Positions 17,249-25,967 of a DNA stretch of 64,000 nucleotides are shown here, one piece after another. Within the stretch, counting starts at the first letter, position 1, and each line of letters opens with the position of its first letter. A model generated the notes under the pieces. It was not told where the DNA came from, did not search any database, and saw nothing but the letters and a program-made list of their open reading frames with translations. Where the stretch lies: assembly GCA_945897465.1 (NCBI GenBank), contig CAMDFK010000006.1, forward strand, positions 62,001-126,000, in the 5' to 3' direction. This DNA comes from Limnohabitans sp. Rim8. Lineage in GTDB: Bacteria > Pseudomonadota > Gammaproteobacteria > Burkholderiales > Burkholderiaceae_C. Both the position numbers and the translations under genes were made by a program.

Positions 17249-18017
17249 GGGCTCCCTCCAGCTGGTTGTCGGCGGTGCCCATATAGGCCTCGAGCACTTG
17301 GGGATTTTGTGAAACCACGGCGTAGGGTCCCTCTGCAATCACTTGGCCGCGTTGCAAAACACTGATGGTGTCGGCAATTTGGGCCACCACATTCATGTTG
17401 TGCTCCACCATCAAAATGGTGCGGTTGGCGCTGACTTTTTTGATCAACTGGGTCACGCGGTCCACATCTTCGTGGCCCATACCTTGCGTGGGCTCGTCGA
17501 GCAGCATCAGTTCAGGTTCCATGGCCAGCGTGGTGGCAATCTCCAAAGCACGCTTGCGGCCGTAGGGCAGTTCGACTGCCATCAAGTCAGCCATGTCTTG
17601 CAAATCCACCTCGGCCAACAATTGCATGGCACGCTCATTGAGGCCATCAAGCACTCGCTCTGAACGCCAAAACTGCATCGACAACCCCGCACTGCGCTGC
17701 AAGGCGATGCGCACGTTCTCCACCACTGTGAGGTTGGGAAAGGTCGCCGAAATCTGGAATGACCGAACGATGCCACGGCGTGCAATTTGCGCAGGCTTTT
17801 CACCCGTGATTTCTTTGCCGTTGAACAAGATTTGGCCGCTGGTAGGGATCAAAAATTTGGTCAACAAATTGAATACAGTCGTCTTGCCTGCACCATTAGG
17901 GCCGATGAGCGCGTGGATCTGTCCGCGTTTGACCTGCAAGTTAACGCCATTGACGGCGACAAATCCTTTGAACTCTTTGATGAGGTCTCGGGTTTCCAAT
18001 ATGAATTCTTGGCTCAT
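17241..18017 (-). CDS. livG: LIV-type ABC transporter ATPase LivG
   Basis: 258 residues from the ATG at 18017 ('MSQEFILETRDLIKEFKGFV'); upstream in-frame residues look non-coding. Walker A is canonical ('GPNGAGKTTVFNLLT'); signature 'LPYGRKRALEIATTLA', Walker B 'LMLLDEPTQGMG' and the terminal His switch 'ILMVEHNMNVV' are present. It pairs with LivF as the cytoplasmic motor. Head of the transporter block, 160 bp after the acyl-CoA ligase gene. Confidence 0.93.
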   Translation of the reverse strand: MSQEFILETRDLIKEFKGFVAVNGVNLQVKRGQIHALIGPNGAGKTTVFNLLTKFLIPTSGQILFNGKEITGEKPAQIARRGIVRSFQISATFPNLTVVENVRIALQRSAGLSMQFWRSERVLDGLNERAMQLLAEVDLQDMADLMAVELPYGRKRALEIATTLAMEPELMLLDEPTQGMGHEDVDRVTQLIKKVSANRTILMVEHNMNVVAQIADTISVLQRGQVIAEGPYAVVSQNPQVLEAYMGTADNQLEGAHG

Positions 18018-18177
18018 GTGGGTGTCTCGGTTTCTTTCATCAGCAACCAACCAACAGGTCATTTCAACCAGTGGCTGCATTTTGCAGAGCATTTGTCAGT
18101 TTGGTGTCATGGTTATCCCGGGGCTTGTCCCGCACGTGTCTATTGCCGGGGCAAAGACCTTGGAATCCATCAGGTTT

Positions 18178-19722
18178 TCATTGTGCTGCGGTCGAAAAGT
18201 TCGATTTGAGAATTTGTTCATCTTGCTTGCGCAACTCGGTTTTGAGCACCTTGCCATAGTGGTTCTTGGGCAAGCTCGACACCAGGTGGTAGTGCTTGGG
18301 GCGCTTAAAGCGTGCGACCTGAGACAGGCAATGCGCGTCCAGTTCAGACACGCTCAGGTCTGAGTGGCACACCACAAAAGCCACCACCACCTCGCCCCAC
18401 TCGGGGTCGGGCCGACCGATCACCGAGACCTCGGCCACCTGCGGATGGGTGAGCAAGGCTTCTTCCACCTCGCGAGGGTAGATGTTGGTGCCACCGCTGA
18501 TCACCAGGTCCTTGGAACGGTCGAGCAAGCTCAAGTAGCCGTCGGCATCCAGGCGGCCCACATCACCGGTTTGCAGCCAGCCACCGCGAATCGCTTTGGC
18601 GGTGGCCTCGGGGTCACGCCAATAACCGGCCATGACCAACTCGCTGCGCACACAAATCTCACCCACCTCGCCCACGGGCAGTTCGGCACCCGCCTTGTCG
18701 CAAATTCTCACCTCGACCATGGCCTGTGCGTGGCCCACCGAGGCCAGGCGTTCACGCCAGCGTGGGTGGTGGGTGTCCAGCACATCGCTCTTGGGCAAGA
18801 CGCTGATGGTCATGGGGCATTCGCCCTGACCGTAAATCTGCGCAAAGTGGGGCCCGATGACTTGCAAAGCCTCTTCGATGTCCGCCAGATACATGGGGCC
18901 GCCGCCATAAACGATAGTGGCCAGGCCCTGCGGCCGCTGGGGCAAGGTGCGTGCCGCGTCCACCAGCCGCCGCACCATGGTGGGCGCTGCAAAAAATGAG
19001 GCCCGCTGCCAATGCGCGGCCAGCGCCAGGGCTTCGTGCGGGTCAAACCCGTCCGATCGGGGCACCACGTTCAAGCCCGCGTTCAGCACATACGGCAAGT
19101 GGTACATGCCGCCGCCATGCGAAAGGGGCGCGGGGTGCAGCATGGTGTCGCAAAGCGCCACCGATTGCACTGAGCCGAAATACGCCAGCGTACAGCCACG
19201 CAACTGGCGGGCGCAAAGCACCACGCCCTTGGGGCGTCCGGTGGTGCCACTGGTGTAGAACAACCAGACCGGGTCGTCGTCGCTTCGCACTTGCAAAGGC
19301 AGCTGTGGGGCGTCCTCTTGCAACATGAAGGCCGTGTTGGCGGCAACACCTGTCCCAACGCCGATTTCGCTCAGCGCTTGGGTGAAATCGTGTTCCCGTT
19401 TGTAGTCGCAAAAAGCGATGCGTGCTTCGCTGTGCTGGGCGATCCATGCGGCCTCACGTTCGTGCAATTTGGCGTTGACCGGCACCGCCACCGCACCAGC
19501 CCACCAGATGCCCCAGATCAGAGGCAAATAGTCTGGCGAGTTGTACAAGAACAGCATCACGCGGTCGCCGGGCTGTACACCTTGGGCGTGCAGCCAGTGG
19601 GCCGTCCGCGCAGCGCGTTGGGCGAATTGGGCGTAGTTGCACCAGACCTGCGTGCCGTGTGCAATGGCCGCTTGCTGCGGGTAACGTTCGGCGCTGCGGG
19701 CCAACCAGAGGGCGATGTTCAT
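18178..19722 (-). CDS. AMP-dependent acyl-CoA synthetase/ligase
   Basis: 514 residues of the ANL superfamily: P-loop-like 'LFYTSGTTGRPKGVVLCARQ', 'YGQGECPMTISVLP' (A5), 'GYLSLLDRSKDLVISGGTNI' (A8 hinge) and catalytic Lys in 'KNHYGKVLKTELRKQ' (A10). It should activate a carboxylic acid to its CoA thioester via the acyl-AMP. The ATG at 19722 gives the family N-terminus 'MNIALWLARSAERYPQQ'. It sits between an SDR and the LIV-type transporter, suggesting uptake followed by CoA activation of one substrate. Confidence 0.9.
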   Translation of the reverse strand: MNIALWLARSAERYPQQAAIAHGTQVWCNYAQFAQRAARTAHWLHAQGVQPGDRVMLFLYNSPDYLPLIWGIWWAGAVAVPVNAKLHEREAAWIAQHSEARIAFCDYKREHDFTQALSEIGVGTGVAANTAFMLQEDAPQLPLQVRSDDDPVWLFYTSGTTGRPKGVVLCARQLRGCTLAYFGSVQSVALCDTMLHPAPLSHGGGMYHLPYVLNAGLNVVPRSDGFDPHEALALAAHWQRASFFAAPTMVRRLVDAARTLPQRPQGLATIVYGGGPMYLADIEEALQVIGPHFAQIYGQGECPMTISVLPKSDVLDTHHPRWRERLASVGHAQAMVEVRICDKAGAELPVGEVGEICVRSELVMAGYWRDPEATAKAIRGGWLQTGDVGRLDADGYLSLLDRSKDLVISGGTNIYPREVEEALLTHPQVAEVSVIGRPDPEWGEVVVAFVVCHSDLSVSELDAHCLSQVARFKRPKHYHLVSSLPKNHYGKVLKTELRKQDEQILKSNFSTAAQ

Positions 19723-19759
19723 GTGATTTGGGAAGAGTCGAGTCGAATCGATGCGATCA

Positions 19760-20542
19760 CTAGACCAGGACCATGCCACCATCGAGCAAGATGGACTGCC
19801 CTGTCATGCCGCGTGACTCGTGAGAGCCGAGGTAGACCGCAAGAGCAGCGATCTCGTCTGGGTTCAGCACCCGTCCCAGCGGCACCCGCGCCAAAGCGGC
19901 CTTGACCATGTCGTCGCCGCTCATGCCTGAACTTTGAGCGACCTGGGCTTTCAGTGTTTCCACCATGTCGGTCTGCACAAAGCCGGGGCAGATCGCATTC
20001 ACAGTCACCGCGTGTGGGCTGGCCTCGAGCGCCACGCAGCGGGTCAGGCCCACCACCGCGTGCTTGCTGACGTTGTAGGCGCTTTGGTTGCGCGAGCCCC
20101 ATTTGCCCGCCGTGGAGGCGATGTTGACGATGCGCCCGTGGCGCCGTGCCTGCATGCCCGGCAGGCACGCCTGCATGAAGTGCAGCACACCAAAAAGGTT
20201 CACATCGAGCATGTCCTGAAAGTCCTGCGGTGCGTAGTCGAGGAAAGGCTTGGCCCGGTAAACCCCCGCGTTGTTGACCAGCACATCGACGCGCCCAAAG
20301 CGCTCTTCCACTTGTGCCACGGCCGCAAAACAGGCGTCACGCTCGGTCACGTTCAGGCCCAAAGTCATGATGCGCTCGGCGGGCAGGCCCAGGCTGTCTT
20401 TGACTTCCTGCAAGCGTGCCGTGTCGGTGGCGATCAGGCACAATATGGCCCCTTCGGCCGCATAAGCCTCGGCAATCGCACGGCCGATGCCACGGCTTGC
20501 GCCGGTCACGATGGCCACTTGTTGGTCGAGTCGGTGTGCCAT
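19760..20542 (-). CDS. SDR-family oxidoreductase
   Basis: 260 residues, classical short-chain dehydrogenase/reductase: cofactor motif 'TGASRGIGRA', 'NNAG', catalytic Ser in 'IVNIASTAGKWG' and 'YNVSK' with Tyr and Lys. The ending 'TGQSILLDGGMV' is typical of 3-oxoacyl-ACP reductase/3-hydroxybutyrate dehydrogenase-like members. The ATG at 20542 has AAGGA 7 bp upstream and is preferred to the TTG two codons earlier. It lies 37 bp before the acyl-CoA ligase. Confidence 0.9.
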   Translation of the reverse strand: MAHRLDQQVAIVTGASRGIGRAIAEAYAAEGAILCLIATDTARLQEVKDSLGLPAERIMTLGLNVTERDACFAAVAQVEERFGRVDVLVNNAGVYRAKPFLDYAPQDFQDMLDVNLFGVLHFMQACLPGMQARRHGRIVNIASTAGKWGSRNQSAYNVSKHAVVGLTRCVALEASPHAVTVNAICPGFVQTDMVETLKAQVAQSSGMSGDDMVKAALARVPLGRVLNPDEIAALAVYLGSHESRGMTGQSILLDGGMVLV

Positions 20543-20565
20543 GTTCAATCCTTGGGTTGGGGCGC

Positions 20566-21543
20566 TCAGATGAGCGCCGCGTGTTTGCGTGGGTCGCCCG
20601 ACTTGCCTTGGCTGGGGCCGTCGTGCGGCTTGGACACGGCTTGGCGCAACACCGCCAGATAACCCTGGGCCAGCTCCATGCGCGGGCCAAAGCCTTGTTC
20701 AATCAGCATGCGATGGGCGGCAGGCAGCTTCCAGCAGGGGGTGAACACAAACAGGTGGTGTTCCAGGTGGTAATTGACCCAATACGGCGCCAGCACCATG
20801 CGCATGCCCCAATTCGCCATGGTGGTGCGGGTGTTGCGCAAGCGGTCATCGTTGTTGCCGACCACCGCATGCTCGGCGATGTTACGCACGCGGCTGATGA
20901 CTTGGTACCAGGTCAGCAAGGGCAAGAGCCACAACACAAAATAGACCCACCATACCCCCGCTGCGGCCGAAACGGCCAAGATGGCCAGGTTGCTCAAGAA
21001 AAAGTATTTTTCTGCAGCCAACAGGTTCTTCACGCGCTGCCAGCGGCTGGGGCTGTCGCCCATTTCCATACGAAAAAATTCCAGCCGCCGCTGATAACCG
21101 GTGATGCCCAGAATGTCGCGCCGCATCTTGCGCCAAAAGCTTTGTTTCGTGATCGGAAATGGCGCCGACAAAATCAGGTCGGGGTCTTCGGCTTGTTGGG
21201 TGTGGCGGTGGTGACTCAGGTGGTAAGGGCGGTAGAGCGTGAGGCTTGCGCCCACTGGCCAGCCGCACAAAAATGCGCCCAGCGTGTCATTGAGTCCAGT
21301 GTTTTTGAACAAGGCGCGGTGCGCCGCGTCGTGCATCAAGATCGCCAAACCCAGCTGCCGCCCACCGATGATGACCACGGCCACCACAAAGCTCAAGGGA
21401 TTGGGCCAGGCGATGAAAAACGCCATGGCCAAGGCGATCACGCCCCAAGCGTGCAAGACCAAGTACGCGCCCATCCAGTCCGAGCGCTCGCGCAAATACG
21501 CGTCTTGCTCGGGGCTCAGACTGGGCTGGGTGTCGGTGGTCAT
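20566..21543 (-). CDS. Membrane fatty-acid desaturase
   Basis: 325 residues with membrane helices and the three His boxes of integral-membrane di-iron desaturases/hydroxylases: 'HDAAH', 'HLSHHRHTQ' and 'NYHLEHHLF'. It should introduce a double bond or hydroxyl into a fatty acyl or related lipid. The ATG at 21543 is chosen ('MTTDTQPSLSPEQDAYLRER'). It is 23 bp upstream of the SDR gene on the same strand, so desaturase, SDR and acyl-CoA ligase probably form one transcript. Confidence 0.88.
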   Translation of the reverse strand: MTTDTQPSLSPEQDAYLRERSDWMGAYLVLHAWGVIALAMAFFIAWPNPLSFVVAVVIIGGRQLGLAILMHDAAHRALFKNTGLNDTLGAFLCGWPVGASLTLYRPYHLSHHRHTQQAEDPDLILSAPFPITKQSFWRKMRRDILGITGYQRRLEFFRMEMGDSPSRWQRVKNLLAAEKYFFLSNLAILAVSAAAGVWWVYFVLWLLPLLTWYQVISRVRNIAEHAVVGNNDDRLRNTRTTMANWGMRMVLAPYWVNYHLEHHLFVFTPCWKLPAAHRMLIEQGFGPRMELAQGYLAVLRQAVSKPHDGPSQGKSGDPRKHAALI

Positions 21544-21652
21544 GACAAGGGGGCTCGGCAAAAGGCCTATCTTGTGCCTTTGGGCCACATCGAATAGTCA
21601 CAGTCGTGACCTTTTCGGGGCTTTCCCTGAGCCCTCGCGCCATTGAGCGGGC

Positions 21653-23065
21653 TCACTTGCCGATACAAAAACTCGAAAAGATCACGCCCAACAAATCGTC
21701 GGCGCTGAACTCACCCGTGATCTCGTTGAGCGCGTTTTGGCCCAAGCGAAGCTCTTCGGCCAGCAGGTCGAGGTTTTGTGCTTGGGCGGCCAGGTGTGCG
21801 CCGGCTATTTCCAAATGTTCGCGCACGCGGTGCAGCGCCTGCACATGGCGCTCGCGGGCAATGAACAGGCCTTCGCTGACTTGTTGCCAACCGGCTTGTT
21901 GCAAAAGTTGCTGGCGCAGGGCCTCTAGGCCTTCGCCTGTGCGTGCTGAGAGTGTCAAGCCTGTGCGTTCTTGTGCGCTGCTCGCAGCATCGGCCTTGTT
22001 CCACACGTCGATCACCGCCACGCTGGTGGGCAAGCGGCTTTGCAGTGCGGCGGCAATGTCGGCATCGGCCATGTCGTAATCGGGCAGGCCCACGCGGGTG
22101 AGGTCGTGCAAAAACAGCACGGCATCAGCGTTCTCGATTTGCCCCCAAGCGCGTGCGATGCCAATTTGCTCCACCTCGTCCACGCCCTCGCCTTCGCGCA
22201 GCCCGGCGGTGTCGATCACATGCAGCGGCACGCCTTCGATCTGAATGGTTTGTTGCACCACATCGCGCGTGGTGCCCGCAATGGGCGTGACAATGGCCAG
22301 CTCGGCCCCGGACAGTGCGTTGAGCAGCGAGCTCTTGCCCGCATTGGGCTGGCCCGCAATCACCACCTTGATGCCCTCGCGCAGCAAGGCGCCTTGCCGG
22401 GCTTTGCCCAGCACCGCCATCAAAGCCGCTTGCAAGCGCGTCAATTGCCCTTGTGCATCGGCTTTTTGCAAAAAGTCGATCTCCTCCTCAGGGAAGTCCA
22501 GCGTGGCCTCCACCAGCATGCGCAGGTGGATCAGCGCATCGCGCAGCACATGGATTTCTTTTGAAAAATCCCCAGCCAAAGACCGGCTGGCGCTGCGTGC
22601 CGCGGCCTCGGTGCTCGCGTCGATCAGGTCGGCAATCGCTTCGGCTTGCGCCAAGTCGATCTTGTCGTTCAGAAATGCCCGTTCAGAGAACTCGCCCGGC
22701 AGAGCCACCCGCAAACCCGCCAAACGCGGCTGGCCAGTGGCCGGGTCCACCTCGGCCGCCGCTTGCAGGCAACGCGCCACCAGCAGCTGCAACACCACCG
22801 GCCCGCCGTGGGCCTGCAGTTCAAGCACATCTTCACCTGTGAACGAATGCGGCGCCACAAAGTGCAAAGCCAAACCGTGGTCAATGGGGCTGCCATCGGC
22901 ATCTGCAAAAGGCAGGTAAGTGGCCTCTCGAGGTTTGAGTGGCCGCCCGCACAGCGCCTGAATCAGCGATGACAGATTTGGGCCCGACAACCGCACGATG
23001 CCCACAGCGCCGCGACCAGGGGCGGTGGCGATGGCAACAATCGGTTCTTGGTGTCTGGCGAGCAT
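21653..23065 (-). CDS. mnmE: tRNA modification GTPase MnmE
   Basis: 470 residues: N-terminal folate-binding domain ('[20 protein letters not shown]'), helical domain, inserted G domain with G1 '[14 protein letters not shown]', G2/G3 'GTTRDVV' and 'DTAGLR', and the invariant C-terminal 'FCIGK'. With MnmG it makes the cmnm5 modification on wobble uridines. It follows yidC in the conserved rpmH-rnpA-yidD-yidC-mnmE order but is separated from it by a terminator. Confidence 0.97.
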   Translation of the reverse strand: MLARHQEPIVAIATAPGRGAVGIVRLSGPNLSSLIQALCGRPLKPREATYLPFADADGSPIDHGLALHFVAPHSFTGEDVLELQAHGGPVVLQLLVARCLQAAAEVDPATGQPRLAGLRVALPGEFSERAFLNDKIDLAQAEAIADLIDASTEAAARSASRSLAGDFSKEIHVLRDALIHLRMLVEATLDFPEEEIDFLQKADAQGQLTRLQAALMAVLGKARQGALLREGIKVVIAGQPNAGKSSLLNALSGAELAIVTPIAGTTRDVVQQTIQIEGVPLHVIDTAGLREGEGVDEVEQIGIARAWGQIENADAVLFLHDLTRVGLPDYDMADADIAAALQSRLPTSVAVIDVWNKADAASSAQERTGLTLSARTGEGLEALRQQLLQQAGWQQVSEGLFIARERHVQALHRVREHLEIAGAHLAAQAQNLDLLAEELRLGQNALNEITGEFSADDLLGVIFSSFCIGK

Positions 23066-23097
23066 GTCGGTCTTGGTGATCTTGGGCAGGGTGGAGC

Positions 23098-23124
23098 AAA
23101 AAAAGGCCGCTTGCGCGGCCCTTT
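23098..23124 (-). terminator. Intrinsic terminator between yidC and mnmE
   Basis: On the minus strand GGCCGC-GCAA-GCGGCC is followed by TTTTTTT. It lies 14 bp beyond the yidC stop and ends the rpmH-rnpA-yidD-yidC transcript, at least partly, so mnmE relies on read-through or its own promoter. Confidence 0.92.
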
Positions 23125-23137
23125 AAGTTGGGTTTGA

Positions 23138-24820
23138 TTACTTGAACTTGGGCAGATTGAACTGCGGCGGCACGCCCATGCGGGTGTTGATCACCCACTG
23201 CTGGGCAATCGACAAGATGTTGTTGGTGATCCAGTACAGCACCAGGCCTGCGGGAAAGAAGAAGAACATGACCGAAAAGATCAGCGGCATGAACCACATC
23301 AGCTTGGCTTGCATCGGGTCTGGTGGCGCGGGGTTGAGCGCGGTTTGCAGCAAGGTGGTCAAGGTCATGACCAAGGGCAAGATGAAAAACGGATCGGGTG
23401 CTGAGAGATCTTGGATCCAGCCGATCCAGGGTGCATTGCGCATCTCCACGCTGGACAGGAGCACCCAATACAAGGCAATGAACACCGGAATCTGGACCAT
23501 GATCGGGAAGCAGCCCCCCATGGGGTTGACCTTCTCCTCGCGGTAGATCTTCATCATCTCTTGCTGCATCTGCTGCGGGTTGTTCTTCAAACGCTCACGC
23601 ATTTCCATGATTTTGGGGTTAATGGCTTTCATCTTAGCCATGCTCGAATAGGCCTTGGCATTGAGCCAGTAAAAAGCAATCTTGAGCAAAAGCACCAATG
23701 ACACGATCGACCAGCCCCAGTTTTTCAACACGCTGTGAATCTGGTCCAACAGCCAATACAAAGGCTTGGACAACATGGCCAACCAGCCGTAATCTTTGAC
23801 CAAGTCCAAACCTGGTGACAAGGCTTCAAGCACTTTCTCTTCTTGCGGGCCGCTGTAGAGCTGGTTGCTCACGGTTTTGGACTGACCCGGTGCCAAGTCG
23901 GCCACCGGTGTGATCATGCCCACGGCATACAGATTGGTATCGACTTTGCGTACAAAATTCTCGCGCTGCACACCATCGGCCAACAACCAGGCGCTTGCAA
24001 AATAGTGCTGCACCATGGCCACATAACCATTGGGGGATGTTTTGTCGATCTCAGCCTTGTTTTTCTCAATGTCCCCAAATTCCACCTTCGTGTATTTCTT
24101 GGCATCGGTGTAAATCGCAGGGCCTGTGAAGGTGAAATAGAACGCCGACTCGCCCTCAGGCGGGTTGCCATCGCGCACCAATTGCATGTACAGCTGAGGT
24201 GACACGCTGGCTTGACCGTTGTTGATCACTTCGTGCTTCACGTCGATCAAATAACTGCCGCGCTTGAGCGTGTAGGTCTTGACCAGCTTGACGCCATTCA
24301 TCTCGGCAGATTCAAAGCGAAAGTTCAACTCGTTTTGACCTTCTTTGAGGCTGCGCTCGCCGCTGAAGCTCATGGGCGCTTTGTGGGTTGGAAAATCACC
24401 ACCAATCAAGCCGGTTTGGGCCAGATACACACGGCTGCTGCTTTGGTCGAGCAAAACCATGTTCTTTTTGGGGTCCACCAAGTCGCGGTGCTGGGTGAAC
24501 TCTGTGCGCACCAGCGAGCCGCCTTCGGTGTCGAAGCTGAGCTTGAACACATCGGTTTGCACTTCGATCCTCTCCCGAGGAGCGGCCGTTGCCGCAGGTG
24601 CAGAGGTGGGCACCTGGGCGGGCGAGGCGGTCACTGCGGCAGAAGCTGCAGGCACGCCACTGGCGCTGGCGGGTGCAGCAGGCGCAGGCGCGACGGTGGC
24701 CACTTCGGGCTTGGGAAAGAAAGTGGCCTTGTTGCCGTTGTGCAGCTGCCATTGGTCCCACAACAAAACCAAGGAAAAACCAAAAATCACCCAGAGGATG
24801 GTGCGACGGATATCAGTCAT
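23138..24820 (-). CDS. yidC: Membrane protein insertase YidC
   Basis: 560 residues: N-terminal anchor ('TILWVIFGFSLVLLWDQWQL'), Ala/Pro-rich linker (about 35-80), large periplasmic P1 domain, then the conserved C-terminal insertase core with about five helices ('GWSIVSLVLLLKIAFYWLNA', 'GGCFPIMVQIPVFIALYWVL'). It inserts and folds inner-membrane proteins. The start overlaps the yidD stop by 4 bp (ATGA, 24817-24820). Confidence 0.97.
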   Translation of the reverse strand: MTDIRRTILWVIFGFSLVLLWDQWQLHNGNKATFFPKPEVATVAPAPAAPASASGVPAASAAVTASPAQVPTSAPAATAAPRERIEVQTDVFKLSFDTEGGSLVRTEFTQHRDLVDPKKNMVLLDQSSSRVYLAQTGLIGGDFPTHKAPMSFSGERSLKEGQNELNFRFESAEMNGVKLVKTYTLKRGSYLIDVKHEVINNGQASVSPQLYMQLVRDGNPPEGESAFYFTFTGPAIYTDAKKYTKVEFGDIEKNKAEIDKTSPNGYVAMVQHYFASAWLLADGVQRENFVRKVDTNLYAVGMITPVADLAPGQSKTVSNQLYSGPQEEKVLEALSPGLDLVKDYGWLAMLSKPLYWLLDQIHSVLKNWGWSIVSLVLLLKIAFYWLNAKAYSSMAKMKAINPKIMEMRERLKNNPQQMQQEMMKIYREEKVNPMGGCFPIMVQIPVFIALYWVLLSSVEMRNAPWIGWIQDLSAPDPFFILPLVMTLTTLLQTALNPAPPDPMQAKLMWFMPLIFSVMFFFFPAGLVLYWITNNILSIAQQWVINTRMGVPPQFNLPKFK

Positions 24821-25092
24821 GGGAGCTTCTTTGACGAAGTAAGTGAAAACAAATCAGAAAACAAGCGCGGAGCTTGTTGGGGAACAGGATCGTGGCCACC
24901 TTGGCACCAAGGGCCACATCGCGCCAAGCGGTGAACAGTCAGATAACTGCCCTTGGCGGCGCCATGCAACGCCAAAGCTTTCAAAGCATACGCTGAACAA
25001 GTGGGCTCGAAGCGGCACGACGATCCCAACCAGGGGCTCAGCAGCAGGCGATAGCCGCGCACCACACCCATCAACAAACGCTGCAAGATCAT
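24817..25092 (-). CDS. yidD: YidD, membrane protein insertion efficiency factor
   Basis: 91 residues with the UPF0161 pattern: 'GYRLLLSPWLGSSCRFEPTC', 'SAYALKALALHG' and 'RLARCGPWCQGGHDPVP'. It is thought to aid YidC-dependent insertion at the inner membrane. It overlaps both neighbours by 4 bp (rnpA stop at 25089-25091, yidC ATG at 24818-24820), an unbroken coupling. Confidence 0.95.
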   Translation of the reverse strand: MILQRLLMGVVRGYRLLLSPWLGSSCRFEPTCSAYALKALALHGAAKGSYLTVHRLARCGPWCQGGHDPVPQQAPRLFSDLFSLTSSKKLP

Positions 25093-25526
25093 GTGCTTAC
25101 CTCGGGTCGTGCTGCGCGTTCAAACAATTGTTCCAACTCTTGACGCACCGCCAGTTTCAGCGGCTGTGAGGTAGCGCTGATGAAATGTTGGCGGTCAAAA
25201 GCAGAGCGCAAGCGCACCACATGGGCCGCTACAGGCAGGCGATGGACAAACCGCTCACTCACGTTGTAAATCTGACGTTTGATGGCGTTGCGTGTGACGG
25301 CGCGTCGCGCCCATTTCTTGGGCACCATGGCTCCCAACCAAACGTCAACCAAACCAAAAAGGGCCTGCTCCTGTGAAGGTACAGACCCCAAAGTTTGAAG
25401 AGCCGTGATGGGAGTGTCAGATGGGCGGGATAAAGCCAGGCGATGCAGCACAAAATGCGTTGTGCGCGAGACTGTTCCACCCGCCAGGGCGGCCTGAAAT
25501 TGTGGGCGTGTCTTTAAACGCTGCAC
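25089..25526 (-). CDS. rnpA: Ribonuclease P protein component
   Basis: 145 residues; the RNR motif is 'KKWARRAVTRNAIKRQIYNV', with the N-terminal 'QRLKTRPQFQAAL' typical of betaproteobacterial RnpA. It assists the RNase P RNA in 5' tRNA maturation. Start codons are unusual: a GTG at 25526 (AGGG about 10 bp upstream) and a TTG at 25535 are both possible and there is no ATG; the GTG fits the RBS better. Confidence 0.93.
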   Translation of the reverse strand: MQRLKTRPQFQAALAGGTVSRTTHFVLHRLALSRPSDTPITALQTLGSVPSQEQALFGLVDVWLGAMVPKKWARRAVTRNAIKRQIYNVSERFVHRLPVAAHVVRLRSAFDRQHFISATSQPLKLAVRQELEQLFERAARPEVST

Positions 25527-25593
25527 GATGGCCAAGCCCTGGAATCAACCGCTTGCCGTGGCGAGAGGCCACAGCCAGACGGCCGAAAAAGCA

Positions 25594-25728
25594 TCAGACG
25601 GCCAAACGCTTGCGGCCTTTGGCTCGGCGCGCATTGATCACGGCGCGACCACCACGGGTTTTCATGCGAACCAAAAAGCCGTGGGTACGGGCGCGACGTG
25701 TCTTGGAGGGTTGGTAGGTGCGTTTCAT
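25594..25728 (-). CDS. rpmH: 50S ribosomal protein L34
   Basis: 44 residues, full family length: '[20 protein letters not shown]' then '[20 protein letters not shown]' and 'RLAV'. The gene is too short for ordinary ORF cut-offs. AAGGAAT stands 5 bp before the ATG. It heads the rnpA-yidD-yidC block, facing away from dnaA, as in nearly all proteobacterial origins. Confidence 0.98.
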   Translation of the reverse strand: MKRTYQPSKTRRARTHGFLVRMKTRGGRAVINARRAKGRKRLAV

Positions 25729-25742
25729 AACTATTCCTTTGT

Positions 25743-25769
25743 GCCCAATGCCGAAAATCAGCATTGGGC
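25743..25769 (-). promoter_or_regulatory. Perfect 9-bp hairpin in the rpmH leader
   Basis: GCCCAATGC and GCATTGGGC flank a 9-base loop. On the minus strand the hairpin ends a few bases before the rpmH Shine-Dalgarno. There is no T-tract, so it is not an intrinsic terminator; mRNA protection or translational control is possible. Confidence 0.6.
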
Positions 25770-25859
25770 GAAACCCAAGATTATTGCAAACTTTCGCAAG
25801 CCGGGCAAATTAACTGTGTTTTCGACCATCAGGGTGAGCACCGAGTTCAATCGGATCGA

Positions 25860-25954
25860 TGTGGTTTATGATCGCCCTCCCGACCCGAATCGGCATGTGG
25901 ATAAGCTCTTGATAAATCAAGCCGTCCCTCCGTTGAAGATCCCTACTGTCCACA
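25860..25954. other. rpmH-dnaA intergenic region with DnaA-box-like sites; candidate part of oriC
   Basis: One perfect DnaA box, TGTGGATAA (25896-25904), is accompanied by near matches TGTGGTTTA (25860), TCTTGATAA (25907) and CTGTCCACA (25946). The region between rpmH and dnaA is a usual origin site, and moderately AT-rich DNA lies at 25781-25830. The gap is only about 240 bp with one perfect box, so it may be a dnaA autoregulatory region rather than the whole origin. Confidence 0.5.
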
Positions 25955-25967
25955 AAAAAAGCAATAC

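Noticed and set aside
18018-18177. Possible repeat or small RNA in the acyl-CoA ligase-livG gap (CCCGGGGCTTGTCCCG and GCCGGGGC)
   Set aside because: GC-rich partial inverted motifs but no matching copy elsewhere in the window, no terminator and no clear promoter.
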